The notes under the pieces were generated by a model. It saw only the letters and a list, made by a program, of their open reading frames with translations, was not told the origin of the DNA and did no database searches. 64,000 bases of DNA from the NCBI RefSeq assembly GCF_000525875.1, contig NZ_AODF01000004.1:30803-94802 (forward strand), in the 5' to 3' direction. Below are positions 50,920 through 60,209 of the stretch, piece after piece; position 1 is the first letter of the stretch, and the number at the start of each line of letters is the position of its first letter. A program made the translations under genes and the position numbers. Source of the DNA: Listeria floridensis FSL S10-1187. GTDB lineage: Bacteria > Bacillota > Bacilli > Lactobacillales > Listeriaceae.

Positions 50920-51394
50920 ACAATCGTTTTTAAAGCAATTGCAAAAAGCCTTTGCTGGTCTTCCAAAAGAAGAACGTGAGGAACTTTTGCAATACTATGA
51001 AGAATACTTGAATAACCCTGATTTTGAAGAAAAAACACTCGATGATATTCAAGCAGAAATTGGAACTCCAGATCAAATTGCACAAGCCTATCTCGAAGCA
51101 AATAGTGAAATTGAGCTCGAGAAACAGGCATATAATCGGATGCGACGTTTAGGCTTCTTAAAACAAGCAACTATTTTTATTGGATTTACGCTTTTGGCAC
51201 TTATTCTATCCTCCATTTTCATTAGTAGTTTAGTCGGAATTGTGCTTCTAGCTCTTGATGTTTGGGTTTTTCAACAGCTACAGGTATTCCAAATTTTTGC
51301 AGCCGTATTTTTACTTGGCCTAATTTATCTGACTTTCTTAATTATCAAACATCTTTATAGCATGTATCACACTAGAAAAGGACGATTCTCATGA
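50912..51394 (+). CDS. HAAS/DUF1700 membrane protein
   Basis: 160 residues. The N-terminal HAAS domain (FLKQLQKAFAGLPKEEREELLQ region, EIGTPDQIAQAYLE) is followed by two membrane helices (about 85-107 and 117-145). DUF1700 proteins are typically encoded beside PadR regulators and DUF4097 proteins, as here. It overlaps both neighbours by 4-8 bp. The start ATG 50912 is set by coupling and family alignment. Confidence 0.92.
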   Translation: MNKQSFLKQLQKAFAGLPKEEREELLQYYEEYLNNPDFEEKTLDDIQAEIGTPDQIAQAYLEANSEIELEKQAYNRMRRLGFLKQATIFIGFTLLALILSSIFISSLVGIVLLALDVWVFQQLQVFQIFAAVFLLGLIYLTFLIIKHLYSMYHTRKGRFS

Positions 51395-52476
51395 AAAAAC
51401 AGTTTTGGATAGCTTTTTTACTCATTTTTATTGGCTTGGCAGGAATTCTAATTTGTTTTGTTACTCAAAACAGTCATGATAGAGGAGAAAAGTATTCTCG
51501 TGAATGGAAAATTACCGCTGCACAAGCAAAAAAAATACATATTGCCAGTAATAAAACAGTTGATTTGCGGATCAAAAAATCTACAGATAATCGAATTTCT
51601 ATTCGAATAGAAGGAAAATTATCTAAGTCCGAAAATAAAGCTATTAATCGTATTCAGCCTGAGTCTAATCAATTTAATCTTTCAATCGGAACAAACTATA
51701 CATGGCTTGAAAAATGGCATCGTCCTAATTACGGTATCCAAAAAATCACACTATTTATACCTCAAGAAAGCGTTCTTGGGGAAGTGAAACTCGACTTTCA
51801 AGATGGAAATATTTATTTTGATCAAATCAAAGGAAAAAGTTTGGATTTAGCCTTGAAAAGTGGGAAAATCATGGGTAATGAATCCAAATTCACGACGACA
51901 AAAATCGATACTAATCGTGCTTCAACTGAGTTAACAAATTGGGACGGAACGTTGCTTTTAATATCAAATAAAGGCGATCAATTTGTTAGGGATTCTCGTG
52001 GCAATTTTACTTTTCAAAACCAAACTGGAATGACGCAAGTTCACCGTCACACCAGTGAAAAAGGTGAGATTTTAAATCTAACTGGTAAAATCGTTTCAAC
52101 TGAATCTGCCATTGATGCCTTCACAATTAATTCTGCAAAAGGAACGGATGTCATTGAAGGCTTGAAGGGTGATCTGCTACTCAGCACCATTGAAGGAGAC
52201 AGTATTTTGCGTGATAATCGAGGTAGTCAAGTGATTCGAAGTGAAAAAGGAATCGTGATTATTAACCAAGTTCACCTTGCTGAAAAACTTGATATTAAAA
52301 CGAAAACTGGACTAATCAAACTAACACTGACTGATGTCTACAAAGACATGCCAATCGCAATTGAAGCTTCTCACGGTCAGGTTTCTTCAGACTTCCACTG
52401 GGAAACCACTCAAAAAAATCCAAGAATTAAGATCCAAACCGAACATGGCGAAGTGAAAGTAATTCAGGAAAACTAA
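51391..52476 (+). CDS. DUF4097-type (LiaG-like) membrane-anchored beta-solenoid protein
   Basis: 361 residues. One N-terminal membrane helix (about 6-26), then an extracytoplasmic beta-helix with repeated short strands (for example VKLDFQDGNIYFDQIKG, LDLALKSGKIMGN, DVIEGLKGDLLLSTIEGDS), the pattern of DUF4097 putative adhesins/LiaG. It overlaps the HAAS gene by 4 bp. It probably sits on the outer face and works with the HAAS protein. It ends the operon. Confidence 0.9.
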   Translation: MKKQFWIAFLLIFIGLAGILICFVTQNSHDRGEKYSREWKITAAQAKKIHIASNKTVDLRIKKSTDNRISIRIEGKLSKSENKAINRIQPESNQFNLSIGTNYTWLEKWHRPNYGIQKITLFIPQESVLGEVKLDFQDGNIYFDQIKGKSLDLALKSGKIMGNESKFTTTKIDTNRASTELTNWDGTLLLISNKGDQFVRDSRGNFTFQNQTGMTQVHRHTSEKGEILNLTGKIVSTESAIDAFTINSAKGTDVIEGLKGDLLLSTIEGDSILRDNRGSQVIRSEKGIVIINQVHLAEKLDIKTKTGLIKLTLTDVYKDMPIAIEASHGQVSSDFHWETTQKNPRIKIQTEHGEVKVIQEN

Positions 52477-52486
52477 TACAAAGCTC

Positions 52487-52519
52487 AAAAGTGCGTTGCC
52501 AAATGGCAACGCACTTTTT
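52487..52519 (+). terminator. Terminator after the DUF4097 gene
   Basis: A perfect 14-bp stem, AAAAGTGCGTTGCC / GGCAACGCACTTTT, with an AAAT loop and T5. Confidence 0.92.
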
Positions 52520-52618
52520 ACGCGGCGAAGTGGCGAGAGACTAATTCGCAAGCTAACTTTTGAAATTTCAGCAAAATGACTTCATCTTTTTCCCCATTCG
52601 TGATAGAATGAACTTGAC

Positions 52619-52633
52619 TGATAATGATTCTCA
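52619..52633. promoter_or_regulatory. Fur box of feoAB
   Basis: TGATAATGATTCTCA, one mismatch from the 7-1-7 consensus. It lies 33 nt before the feoA start, just after a possible promoter TTCATC-17-TAGAAT (52582-52610). Confidence 0.85.
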
Positions 52634-52665
52634 ACAATCGTATTGAGACACGGGAGGAAATGGAT

Positions 52666-52899
52666 ATGCAGTTGAATCAAGCATCTGTAGGCGATCGCGT
52701 GACGATTACAAAACTGAATCTTTCCAGCAAGCTGCTTAAAAGACGACTGCTCGCACTTGGTTGCAGCGAAGGCTGTGAACTCTGTATTAAGCAAAAAGGA
52801 ATTTTGCAAGGGCCTTGTACATTTGAAACAAAAGGGCAATATATCAGCATTAGAAACTGTGATGCTTGCGAAATTATGGTCGAACTAAATGGCCGGTAA
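52666..52899 (+). CDS. feoA: Ferrous iron transport protein FeoA
   Basis: 77 residues, an SH3-like small protein: [33 protein letters not shown]. It supports FeoB. The start MQLNQAS at 52666 is preferred as GGGAGG is 8 nt upstream; the longer frames start inside the Fur box. Its end overlaps the feoB start by 11 bp. Confidence 0.93.
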   Translation: MQLNQASVGDRVTITKLNLSSKLLKRRLLALGCSEGCELCIKQKGILQGPCTFETKGQYISIRNCDACEIMVELNGR

Positions 52900-54881
52900 T
52901 TATTGTCTGCTTGGAAATCCGAATACAGGGAAAACCTCATTATTTAACGCACTGACAGGTTCTTATGAATATGTTGGCAATTGGAGCGGGGTTACCGTCG
53001 AAAAGAAAATCGGCACACTTCGCGAAAAAAAAAGGCAAACTGATTGATTTACCAGGTATATATGACTTAAATCCGATTTCGCGCGATGAAAGTGTCGTTG
53101 CGCGTTTTTTATATGAAGAGTCTTTCGATTCGATACTCAATATTGTCGATGCTTCGCAAATTGAACGCAATTTAAATCTTACTGTTGAACTGCTCGAATA
53201 CGGTGCTCCTGTTGTGATGGGGCTGAACATGGTCGATGTTGCGCTCGCTCGCGGCATCAAAATTGATATTCCCAAACTGACCCGTGCACTTAAAATTCCG
53301 GTTCTTCCGGTCATTGCACGTTCTGGCAAAGGCACGGACGAACTGCTCGCAGCACTTACGGAAAAACATCAGGCGCCGCAAAACCCGCTCGTACTCGAAT
53401 ACGGTGAAACCATCGAACAGGCGATTAAAGAGCTTTCAAAACTTTTTTCTGGAATAAGAGCAAAAAAAGAATTGCGCTGGCTGGCCTTGCAATTTTTGAC
53501 CGAGAATTCTGTTATCCTTGACGCCCTTCGCGAACAAGATTTTTATCCAAGGGCAGAACAAATTCGGCGTGATGCCGCGAACAAACTTGATTCTCAGTTA
53601 GCCGATCACATTCATCAAGTCCGCACTAACTTTATCGCCGATATTTGTTTAAGTGCCGTTGAACATACCAAAAATGCTCATTTGCCTTTTTCAGATAGAA
53701 TCGACCGAATTGTGACACACCGCTTTTTCGGTATCCCGATTTTTCTCGGCATTATGTGGCTGATCTTCCAAATCACCTTTACTTGGGTGGGGACGCCGTT
53801 ATCAGATTTACTTGACGGCTTCATTAATGGCCCTTTTAAAGAAGGAGCCGCTTCTCTCCTCGACTCAATCGGAACCTCAACCTTCCTGATTAAGCTGGTG
53901 ACAGACGGCATCATTTCAGGCGTTGGCGGCGTGCTTGTTTTTATTCCGCAAATCTTGATTATTTTCTTTTTCATTTCTGTTTTAGAAGATTCCGGTTACA
54001 TGGCTCGAATTGCTGTTGTGATGGATCGAATTATGGAGCTGTTCGGCTTAAACGGCAAAGCGTTTATCCCGATGATCATCGGATTCGGCTGTAACGTTCC
54101 CGGAATCATGGCTGCACGCTCGATTGAAGAATCGAAAGAACGGACATTAACCATCTTGATTACACCGTTCATGTCCTGCTCAGCACGGCTTCCGGTCTAT
54201 GCACTCTTTGCTGGCGTTTTCTTTGCCAAATACCAAGCGCTCATCGTCCTTTCACTTTATGTGATCGGCATTGTGATGGCTCTTGTTGTGACAAAGATTT
54301 TATCCGTCACGATTTTGAAAAAAGAAAACTCTGTATTTGTCGTTGAACTTCCGCCTTACCGCATTCCTTCGCTGCGAACACTTTGGCGCAGTACATGGGA
54401 AAAAGGCAAAGGTTTTTTGAAAAAAGCCGGCACATTTATCTTTGCTGGTTCAGTGATCATTTGGCTGCTTAATTACGCTGGTCCCGGAGGCTTTGACGTC
54501 CCAATGGGCGAAAGCTTCCTTGCAATCATCGGCGGTTTCCTTGCACCAATTCTTGCGCCGCTTGGTTTTGGCACATGGCAAGCTGGAGCTACATTGATTC
54601 CAGGGTTTCTCGCAAAAGAAGTGATCATCTCAACAATGGCGATCATCTATTCCGTCAGCGAAAACAGCCTGTCAAGCATCGTGGCCGGTTTTTACACGCC
54701 GCTTTCCGCCTATGCCTTCATGCTTTTCATTTTGCTTTACATTCCGTGCCTTGCGACTGTAGCTGCAATTCGCAAAGAAACTGCATCCTTGAAATGGACT
54801 GCATTTGCCGTAGCTTACCCGCTCGCAACAGCTTACGTCATCGTCCTTATCTTCTATCAAGTTGGACGACTTTTTATCTAA
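52889..54881 (+). CDS. feoB: Ferrous iron transporter FeoB (frameshifted)
   Basis: The true ATG is at 52889, overlapping feoA; it begins [20 protein letters not shown] (G1). A 9-A run at 53025-53033 breaks the frame; removing one base yields [16 protein letters not shown] (G3) and 663 residues. G4 is NMVD. The C-terminal half has two Gate motifs with Cys ([11 protein letters not shown] and [12 protein letters not shown]) and about ten membrane helices. It imports Fe(II) under anoxic or acidic conditions. A sequencing error is likely; otherwise the GTPase domain would be lost. Confidence 0.94.
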
Positions 54882-54898
54882 GAAAGGAGCGTAAAAAC

Positions 54899-55066
54899 TT
54901 GCTTAGCATCCTAGTTAACCTGTTGCTTGGTGGCTTGATTTTTGGTTACACAGCTTATGCGCTCGTTCGTTATGTCAAGCGAAGCAAAAAAGGAAATTGT
55001 GCCGCTTGCGAACTGGAAGAAGCTTGTGAAACAGAAACAAAACTGCCCGAACACTTACGATCTTAA
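54899..55066 (+). CDS. FeoB-associated Cys-rich membrane protein
   Basis: 55 residues from a TTG start placed 9 nt after AAAGGAG. One membrane helix (about 3-22), a basic turn (YVKRSKKG) and a Cys motif (NCAACELEEAC), the hallmark of FeoB-associated small proteins. It starts 17 nt after feoB. Role presumed to be in Feo function. A longer frame exists only by reading back into feoB. Confidence 0.88.
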   Translation: MLSILVNLLLGGLIFGYTAYALVRYVKRSKKGNCAACELEEACETETKLPEHLRS

Positions 55067-55073
55067 ATTGACT

Positions 55074-55106
55074 AAAAAACCGTCAAGCAGTTGCTTGACG
55101 GTTTTT
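55074..55106. terminator. Bidirectional terminator between the feo operon and the MFS gene
   Basis: A perfect 15-bp stem, AAAAACCGTCAAGCA / TGCTTGACGGTTTTT, with a two-base loop and T runs on both strands. Confidence 0.92.
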
Positions 55107-55118
55107 CTTGTGCGAAGA

Positions 55119-56361
55119 TTAGGATTTAACCATCTGGACGCCGCGATATAAAACAAGACTTGCGCAAACGATTAAGACAGCTCCCATAAGAGCCGGGGCA
55201 GCATGACCGAAGAGCACATAAACCTGCCCTCCGAGAATCGGCCCAATAATCCTCGCAAGCGACTGAATCGACTGGCTTCCGCCTTGCACTCGCCCTTGTT
55301 CGCTTGTTTCAGCAGATTTCGACAGCATACCGTTAAACGACGGGCCAAAAATTGAATCGCCGAATCCGAAAATAAACATCCCGCAGATAAACAGCCAAAA
55401 AAGAACCGTTAAGAGCTGAAATGGCAATCAAGATATAGCCGGAAGCTTCTGCCGCCATCCCGAAAAGCGCAATCTGCTTATCGCTCATTTTGCGCAGTAG
55501 CCGTGGCATGATCAAGCTTTGTGAGACAATATCCTGCACACCTAAAATCGAAAATATCAAACCAATCAAAGCAGGTTTCAAGCTGAACGTATCGATCGTA
55601 AACTGCGACAAAATGGCTTGAAGCGAGCCGCTCGGCACAAACAGCAAAAATGCAGCTAAGAGCAGGCGGTTCAAGTTTTTCACAGCCAGAATCTCGATCA
55701 ACTGTACAAATGGATTTAACCTCCGTGCCGTGATCTGCTTCAATCGGTACTTCTTCTCAAGACTTTCCGATAAAAAGAAATAAGCGTAAATCACGTTCAA
55801 AAAAGTAATATTTGCCGCAAAATAAAGCGGCGCAGCACTTCCGAACTGAGAGGCAATCAAACCGCCGATCGTAGGCCCCATAACCGTTCCAACACCCGTT
55901 ACCGCGCTGATCCAGCCAAAGTATTTCGTTCGCTCTTCACTTGGCGTAATATCCGCAAAATAAGCGAAAATTGTACTGATGCTCCCGCCCGTAATGCCTT
56001 CAATGATCCGGCCGAGAAAAAGCACCCAAAGTGCTCCGCCAATCCCGAAAATGAGAAACCCGATAGCGGCGCCAAGCAAACTAATAATCAGAATCGGACG
56101 CCGTCCAAATCGGTCGCTCAGTGCGCCGAGAATCGGAGCCGAGAAAAACATGCAGATCCCATATACAGACGTAAGTAGCGTGACAATCACAGCTTGGCTG
56201 CTCGAACTTTCCACATATGGTGCAACGAGAAAAGGGACAACGGGTGTGATAATACTAAAGCCAATCCCGATTAAGAAAACCGAAATAAGTCCCGCAAATA
56301 ACGCATGTTTCTTTACAGTCGGTTTTGAATTAGATGGTTTGTTTTGATGCGATGAAATCAT
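55119..56361 (-). CDS. MFS drug exporter, TetA-like (frameshifted)
   Basis: The frame is split at a 6-A run (55397-55402, plus strand). Removing one base joins ALNGSF to WLFICGMFIFG and gives 413 residues with 12 helices. Motif A is GALSDRFGRRPIL, and GRIIEGITGG lies in helix 5 region. It probably exports a small hydrophobic compound. Start ATG 56361 follows AAAGGAG; the longer frame runs through the operators. Its promoter is flanked by two identical 22-bp MarR-type sites, and the MarR gene is next upstream. Confidence 0.9.
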
Positions 56362-56371
56362 GAACATCTCC

Positions 56372-56393
56372 TTTTGTTTCTTTGTCAACAAAA
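56372..56393. promoter_or_regulatory. MarR-type operator, copy 2 (over the transcription start)
   Basis: TTTTGTTTCTTTGTC-AACAAAA on the plus strand, containing TTGTT-N8-AACAA. Identical to the copy 33 bp away; it begins at the -10 box and covers the expected +1. Confidence 0.75.
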
Positions 56394-56421
56394 TAATATC
56401 GAATTTTTGTTTCTTTGTCAA
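56393..56421 (-). promoter_or_regulatory. Promoter of the MFS exporter gene
   Basis: A consensus TTGACA -35 (56416-56421), 17 nt, and TATTAT -10 (56393-56398) on the minus strand. Confidence 0.85.
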
Positions 56422-56426
56422 CAAAA
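56405..56426. promoter_or_regulatory. MarR-type operator, copy 1 (over the -35 box)
   Basis: Same 22-bp sequence as copy 2, exactly 33 bp upstream (about three helical turns). It covers the -35 box and touches the T tract of the marR terminator. Confidence 0.75.
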
Positions 56427-56456
56427 AACCATCCCGCATAAAATGCGGGATGGTTT
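56423..56456 (-). terminator. Terminator after the marR gene
   Basis: A perfect 14-bp stem, AAACCATCCCGCAT / ATGCGGGATGGTTT, with T6 on the minus strand. Confidence 0.9.
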
Positions 56457-56460
56457 AACT

Positions 56461-56928
56461 TCAATTCAAATGGATATTGGCTTTTTCAATTTCAGCATCG
56501 AGATGCTCGCTGTAGCGGTTTATAAAGCTGATCATCATATCGTACTGCTCATCGGTGATTTCTGCAAATACGGCTTTGTCACGTTCACGAAATTGTTTAT
56601 GCAACTCTTCGTGAGTATCAAACACTTCTCTTCCCTCCTGCGTCAGCCTAAAAAAAATCTCTTTTTTATTATCTTCTTTTTGATAACTTTCGATCAGTTT
56701 CTTAGCGATCAGCCTTTTTGTGAGTTTGCTTACTGCACCGCGTGTCACATAAAGTGCCGCCGCAAGTTTCGTTACATTCGGCTCCGGAAGCTTTTCAATG
56801 TATTCAATCGTATGTACCTCAGAAGGTTTGTAACCCCTAAGCCGCTCTTCCATCTCGGTTTTATCCAGCCAAGCACGCTTGTCGAACAACGCTCTGAAAC
56901 TCGCCGTCAGCTCTTCTTCTTTATTCAT
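56461..56928 (-). CDS. MarR-family transcriptional regulator
   Basis: 155 residues. Winged HTH: NVTKLAAALYVTRGAVSKLTKRLIAKKLIES, with wing NKKEIFFRLTQEG. The start MNKEEEL at 56928 has GGAGG 8 nt upstream; the ATG at 56961 lies inside the -10 box. It likely represses the MFS gene through the paired operators and itself through a related palindrome in its promoter. Ligand unknown. Confidence 0.92.
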   Translation of the reverse strand: MNKEEELTASFRALFDKRAWLDKTEMEERLRGYKPSEVHTIEYIEKLPEPNVTKLAAALYVTRGAVSKLTKRLIAKKLIESYQKEDNKKEIFFRLTQEGREVFDTHEELHKQFRERDKAVFAEITDEQYDMMISFINRYSEHLDAEIEKANIHLN

Positions 56929-56960
56929 TTTCACTGCCTCCGATTTATTCGTTTCATTCA

Positions 56961-56989
56961 AGTATACGTATTTTTTGTTTCCAAAACAA
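56961..56989 (-). promoter_or_regulatory. marR promoter with embedded palindrome
   Basis: TTGTTT, 17 nt, TATACT on the minus strand. The -35 part lies within the perfect palindrome TTGTTT-CCA-AAACAA (56975-56989), which resembles the MFS operators but has a shorter centre. Confidence 0.6.
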
Positions 56990-56998
56990 CAAACTTGT

Positions 56999-57229
56999 TT
57001 AGCGATCGTACGGCCGAAATTTATCTCGTAAATTCATTTGCTCTTCCTGCCGTTGCTTGAGATCAAGCTTGTGAAACAGCAAGGTTTTTCCTTTTTTCGC
57101 ACATGGTATTTTTTCACGTTTCACAAGCGATAATAAAGCTTGTCTTGAAACGCCGAGAAAACGTGCAGCTTCTTCCGTCGTCAAAAAAGTTGCTTCAAGC
57201 CAGTTTCGATCTTTATCTTGCGAATTCAT
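56999..57229 (-). CDS. Small helix-turn-helix protein, excisionase/MerR-like
   Basis: 76 residues. TTEEAARFLGVSRQALLSLVKREKIPCAKKGKTLLFHKLDL is split here as: HTH (TTEEAARFLGVSRQ) plus wing (GKTLLFHKLDL), the excisionase (helix_turn_helix 17) pattern. No integrase or phage gene is near, so it is probably a small regulator or an antitoxin-like remnant. It lies directly upstream of marR. The start is ATG 57229 or GTG 57244. Confidence 0.78.
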   Translation of the reverse strand: MNSQDKDRNWLEATFLTTEEAARFLGVSRQALLSLVKREKIPCAKKGKTLLFHKLDLKQRQEEQMNLRDKFRPYDR

Positions 57230-57357
57230 TTCCAACTGCGCCACCTTCTTCCACTATTAAGTGTAGAAAATCTTGGCCTTTTTTTCAAGTAAAGCATTAA
57301 CAGCACTGCTAAAAAACGCTATACTGAAAGAAAATAAACTGATGAGGTGAAAAATCA

Positions 57358-58044
57358 ATGAATCATGTTATCAATCAAATGCTTGCACACCGCTCAATCC
57401 GCGCTTATCAAACCGGACAAACAATCCCAGAAGATGAACTTGACCTAATCATTCGTGCTGCAAAAAGCGCCCCTTCTTGGATTAACGGCCAGCACTATTC
57501 AATCATCGGCATAAAAGATGCGGCACGCAAAGCAAAACTTGCAGAACTGACACGCAACCCTTATGTCGCAGATTGTTCCATTTTTCTTGTCTTTGTCGGC
57601 GATTTTTATCGCGTATCCCTTGCAAGCGAGCTTCATCAAAAAAGTTTTAGCACAAAGCAGGAAGCCGATTTATTGCTCGTCGCAGCAACCGATGTCGGGC
57701 TTGCCTGCCAAAATGCTTTAACTGCCGCGGAAAGTCTTGGATACGGCACTGTTTGTATCGGCGGAATCAGACGTGATATAGACGCCGTTTCCGAATTTCT
57801 CGAACTTCCTGAGATGGTACTTCCGATTGTCGGACTTTGTATTGGAACACCAGCGAGCAACCCGCCAGTAAAGCCGCGGCTGCCAAAAGAAGCGTCCTAT
57901 TTCGAGGAAACCTATCGAACAGATACTCTTCCGCTGCTTGAAGCCTACGATAAAACGATCATCCCGTTTTCTGAACGTGAAGGAAGTGTTGGCTATACCG
58001 AACGAATCGCAAGTTTCTACGACAAATCCTACTATCCCGCTTGA
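57358..58044 (+). CDS. NADPH-dependent nitroreductase / flavin reductase (NfsA-like)
   Basis: 228 residues. FMN-binding features: HRSIRAYQ near the N-terminus, SAPSWINGQHYS, and the NfsA-type GYGTVCIGGIRRD and LCIGTPASNPPVKPRLP. Family members reduce nitro compounds, quinones or flavins with two electrons. It has an AGGTG site, and is monocistronic between the HTH gene and manA. In L. monocytogenes a similar gene lies next to manA. Confidence 0.9.
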   Translation: MNHVINQMLAHRSIRAYQTGQTIPEDELDLIIRAAKSAPSWINGQHYSIIGIKDAARKAKLAELTRNPYVADCSIFLVFVGDFYRVSLASELHQKSFSTKQEADLLLVAATDVGLACQNALTAAESLGYGTVCIGGIRRDIDAVSEFLELPEMVLPIVGLCIGTPASNPPVKPRLPKEASYFEETYRTDTLPLLEAYDKTIIPFSEREGSVGYTERIASFYDKSYYPA

Positions 58045-58154
58045 CTAAAGCCTTAAAGAAACGGGGATTCTTACACACAAACGAGTAGATTTTTCTGTTA
58101 AATTAGTATATACTTTTATTCGTTGATAAGAGATAAAATACTGGAGGTTTCATA

Positions 58155-59111
58155 ATGAAGGAAGCATTATTTTTAAATCCTGTCTTTCAGGATCGCATTT
58201 GGGGCGGCACAAAACTGCATGATTATTTCGGCTACAACATTCCATCTGACAAAACGGGAGAGGATTGGGCCATTTCAGCACATCCAAATGGTCCTTCCAC
58301 AGTAAAAAACGGCGCCTATCAAGGTAAAACCCTTACCGAGCTTTGGGAAGAGCATCCAGAACTATTTGGCAATCCGCGTGAAGCTCATTTTCCGCTACTC
58401 ACAAAGATTTTGGATGCGAATACGGATTTATCGGTACAAGTCCATCCAGATGATGCTTATGCACATGCACATGAAAACGGCGAACTCGGTAAAACGGAAT
58501 GCTGGTATATTATTGACTGTGCAGACGGGGCAGAAATTGTTTATGGTCATACGGCACAATCAAAAGCTGAATTCACCGAACTTGTTGAAGCAGGCAATTG
58601 GGATCAACTTTTACGCAAAGTAAAGATTAAACCGGGCGATTTTTATTATGTCCCAAGCGGAACGATTCATGCACTTGGAACCGGCACACTTGTACTTGAA
58701 ACACAGCAAAGTTCGGATACGACATACCGCGTGTATGACTACGACCGAACTGATGCAGCAGGCAACAAGCGCGAGCTCCACCTTGATAAAGCAATCGACG
58801 TGACAACCATTCCGCACGAAGATGCAAAACTGGATATCGTGACGGAGCGGAACGGCGATGCGGATATTACTACTTTTGTATCAAATGATTTCTTCAGTGT
58901 TTATAAATGGGAAATTGACGGCACTGCAAAGTTTGAAGCCACTGCCCCGTATACACTCGTAAGTATTTTAGATGGTGAAGGCGTGCTTTCGATCGACTTT
59001 GATTCGACTCGTATTCGAAAAGGCGATCATTTCCTTTTGCCAAACGATATTTCGAACTGGACGATTGATGGAACACTAACAGCGATTGTCTCAACACCGC
59101 CGCTTAACTAA
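58155..59111 (+). CDS. manA: Mannose-6-phosphate isomerase, class I
   Basis: 318 residues, a zinc cupin: [22 protein letters not shown] with metal ligands, ECWYIIDC and [12 protein letters not shown]. It interconverts mannose-6-P and fructose-6-P, feeding mannose into glycolysis. GGAGG lies before the ATG. It ends at a hairpin terminator. Confidence 0.97.
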   Translation: MKEALFLNPVFQDRIWGGTKLHDYFGYNIPSDKTGEDWAISAHPNGPSTVKNGAYQGKTLTELWEEHPELFGNPREAHFPLLTKILDANTDLSVQVHPDDAYAHAHENGELGKTECWYIIDCADGAEIVYGHTAQSKAEFTELVEAGNWDQLLRKVKIKPGDFYYVPSGTIHALGTGTLVLETQQSSDTTYRVYDYDRTDAAGNKRELHLDKAIDVTTIPHEDAKLDIVTERNGDADITTFVSNDFFSVYKWEIDGTAKFEATAPYTLVSILDGEGVLSIDFDSTRIRKGDHFLLPNDISNWTIDGTLTAIVSTPPLN

Positions 59112-59120
59112 TATTTTTTG

Positions 59121-59150
59121 AAAGACTCTTCAGATGGGGAGTCTTTTTTT
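59121..59150 (+). terminator. Terminator after manA
   Basis: The 8-bp stem AAAGACTC / GAGTCTTT followed by a run of T (total T8). Confidence 0.85.
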
Positions 59151-59284
59151 TGCGCGAGTTCGCTTGGCCAAATCAATTTGACGAAAGAAAACCCCTTCTT
59201 TTCAGCCAGAAAAAAAAGACTTTCCGGCGCAGCTATGATAAAATCAAGCTAAGTGAATTTATTTACATAAAAGGAGTGACACAC

Positions 59285-60040
59285 ATGAATGAAGCTGTAC
59301 AAACGCTTGACGGCTGGTACTGTCTGCATGATTTCAGATCGGTAGATTGGACGAGCTGGCGCGAGCTTTCTGAATCTGACCGTAAACGTATCTTAACGGA
59401 GTTTGATCAATTTTTGGCTGAACTGGAAATCACGAAAACTATCGGTGAAGGGGAACAAACGTTGTATACAATTGTCGGTCAAAAAGCGGATTTCGTTTTC
59501 TTCTTATTGAGATCTACACTTGAAGAATTAAATGCGATCGAAAATCGTTTCAACAAGCTTGAAATTGCGGATTTCTTCATCCCGACATATTCCTATGTTT
59601 CCGTTGTCGAACTGAGCAATTATTTAGCTGCTCACATGGCAGGTGATGAAGATCCATTTGAAAACAAACACGTGCGGGCGCGGCTATACCCGGCACTTCC
59701 ATCAAAAAAACATATCTGTTTCTATCCGATGAATAAAAAGCGCGAAGGGGTAGATAACTGGTATATGCTGGATATGGAAGAGCGCCGCCGGATGATTCGC
59801 GAACACGGGATGATCGGTCGGACTTACGCTGGTAAAGTGAACCAAATTATCGGTGGTTCGATTGGGCTTGACGATTACGAATGGGGCGTCACTCTCTTTG
59901 CAGATGATGCACTTGATTTTAAACGCATCGTCACAGAAATGCGCTTCGACGAAACTAGTGCCCGCTTTGGCGAATTTGGTGCTTTTTTCGTCGGCAATCT
60001 ACTTCCACAAAAAGATATCGAAGCCTTCTTTACAATTTAA
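59285..60040 (+). CDS. hemQ: Coproheme decarboxylase HemQ/ChdC
   Basis: 251 residues of the chlorite-dismutase-like fold. Contains [26 protein letters not shown] and [18 protein letters not shown] with the proximal heme His, then [11 protein letters not shown]. It oxidatively decarboxylates coproheme III to heme b in the Gram-positive coproporphyrin pathway. The start [11 protein letters not shown] at 59285 follows AAAGGAG. The sequence is very close to the L. monocytogenes protein as I remember it. Confidence 0.97.
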   Translation: MNEAVQTLDGWYCLHDFRSVDWTSWRELSESDRKRILTEFDQFLAELEITKTIGEGEQTLYTIVGQKADFVFFLLRSTLEELNAIENRFNKLEIADFFIPTYSYVSVVELSNYLAAHMAGDEDPFENKHVRARLYPALPSKKHICFYPMNKKREGVDNWYMLDMEERRRMIREHGMIGRTYAGKVNQIIGGSIGLDDYEWGVTLFADDALDFKRIVTEMRFDETSARFGEFGAFFVGNLLPQKDIEAFFTI

Positions 60041-60096
60041 CAAGCAAGAAAAAAAGCTTGAATCAGCTGAATTGATTCGAGCTTTTTTCTTGCTTC
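60041..60096 (+). terminator. Long terminator after hemQ
   Basis: A stem of about 21 bp, GCAAGAAAAAAGCTTGAATCA with its near complement, loop ~8 nt. Confidence 0.9.
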
Positions 60097-60209
60097 GTGA
60101 CGAAAATGTAAGGCTCATTTGCCATTTTGTCATCTTGCTGACGGGCAGAGCTACTTTTTTTCGGTTAGACTTAAAAGTAAAGAAATACTCATTTCTGAGG
60201 AGGATAACA

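Noticed and set aside
59150..59284. 45-residue N-terminal extension of HemQ
   Set aside because: It starts inside the manA terminator, while a good ribosome binding site precedes the family-typical start at 59285.
60100..60205. Possible VirR/BceR-type site (TGTCA-N6-TGAC) before anrA
   Set aside because: The arms are too short and I am not sure of the consensus, so it is not listed as a feature.
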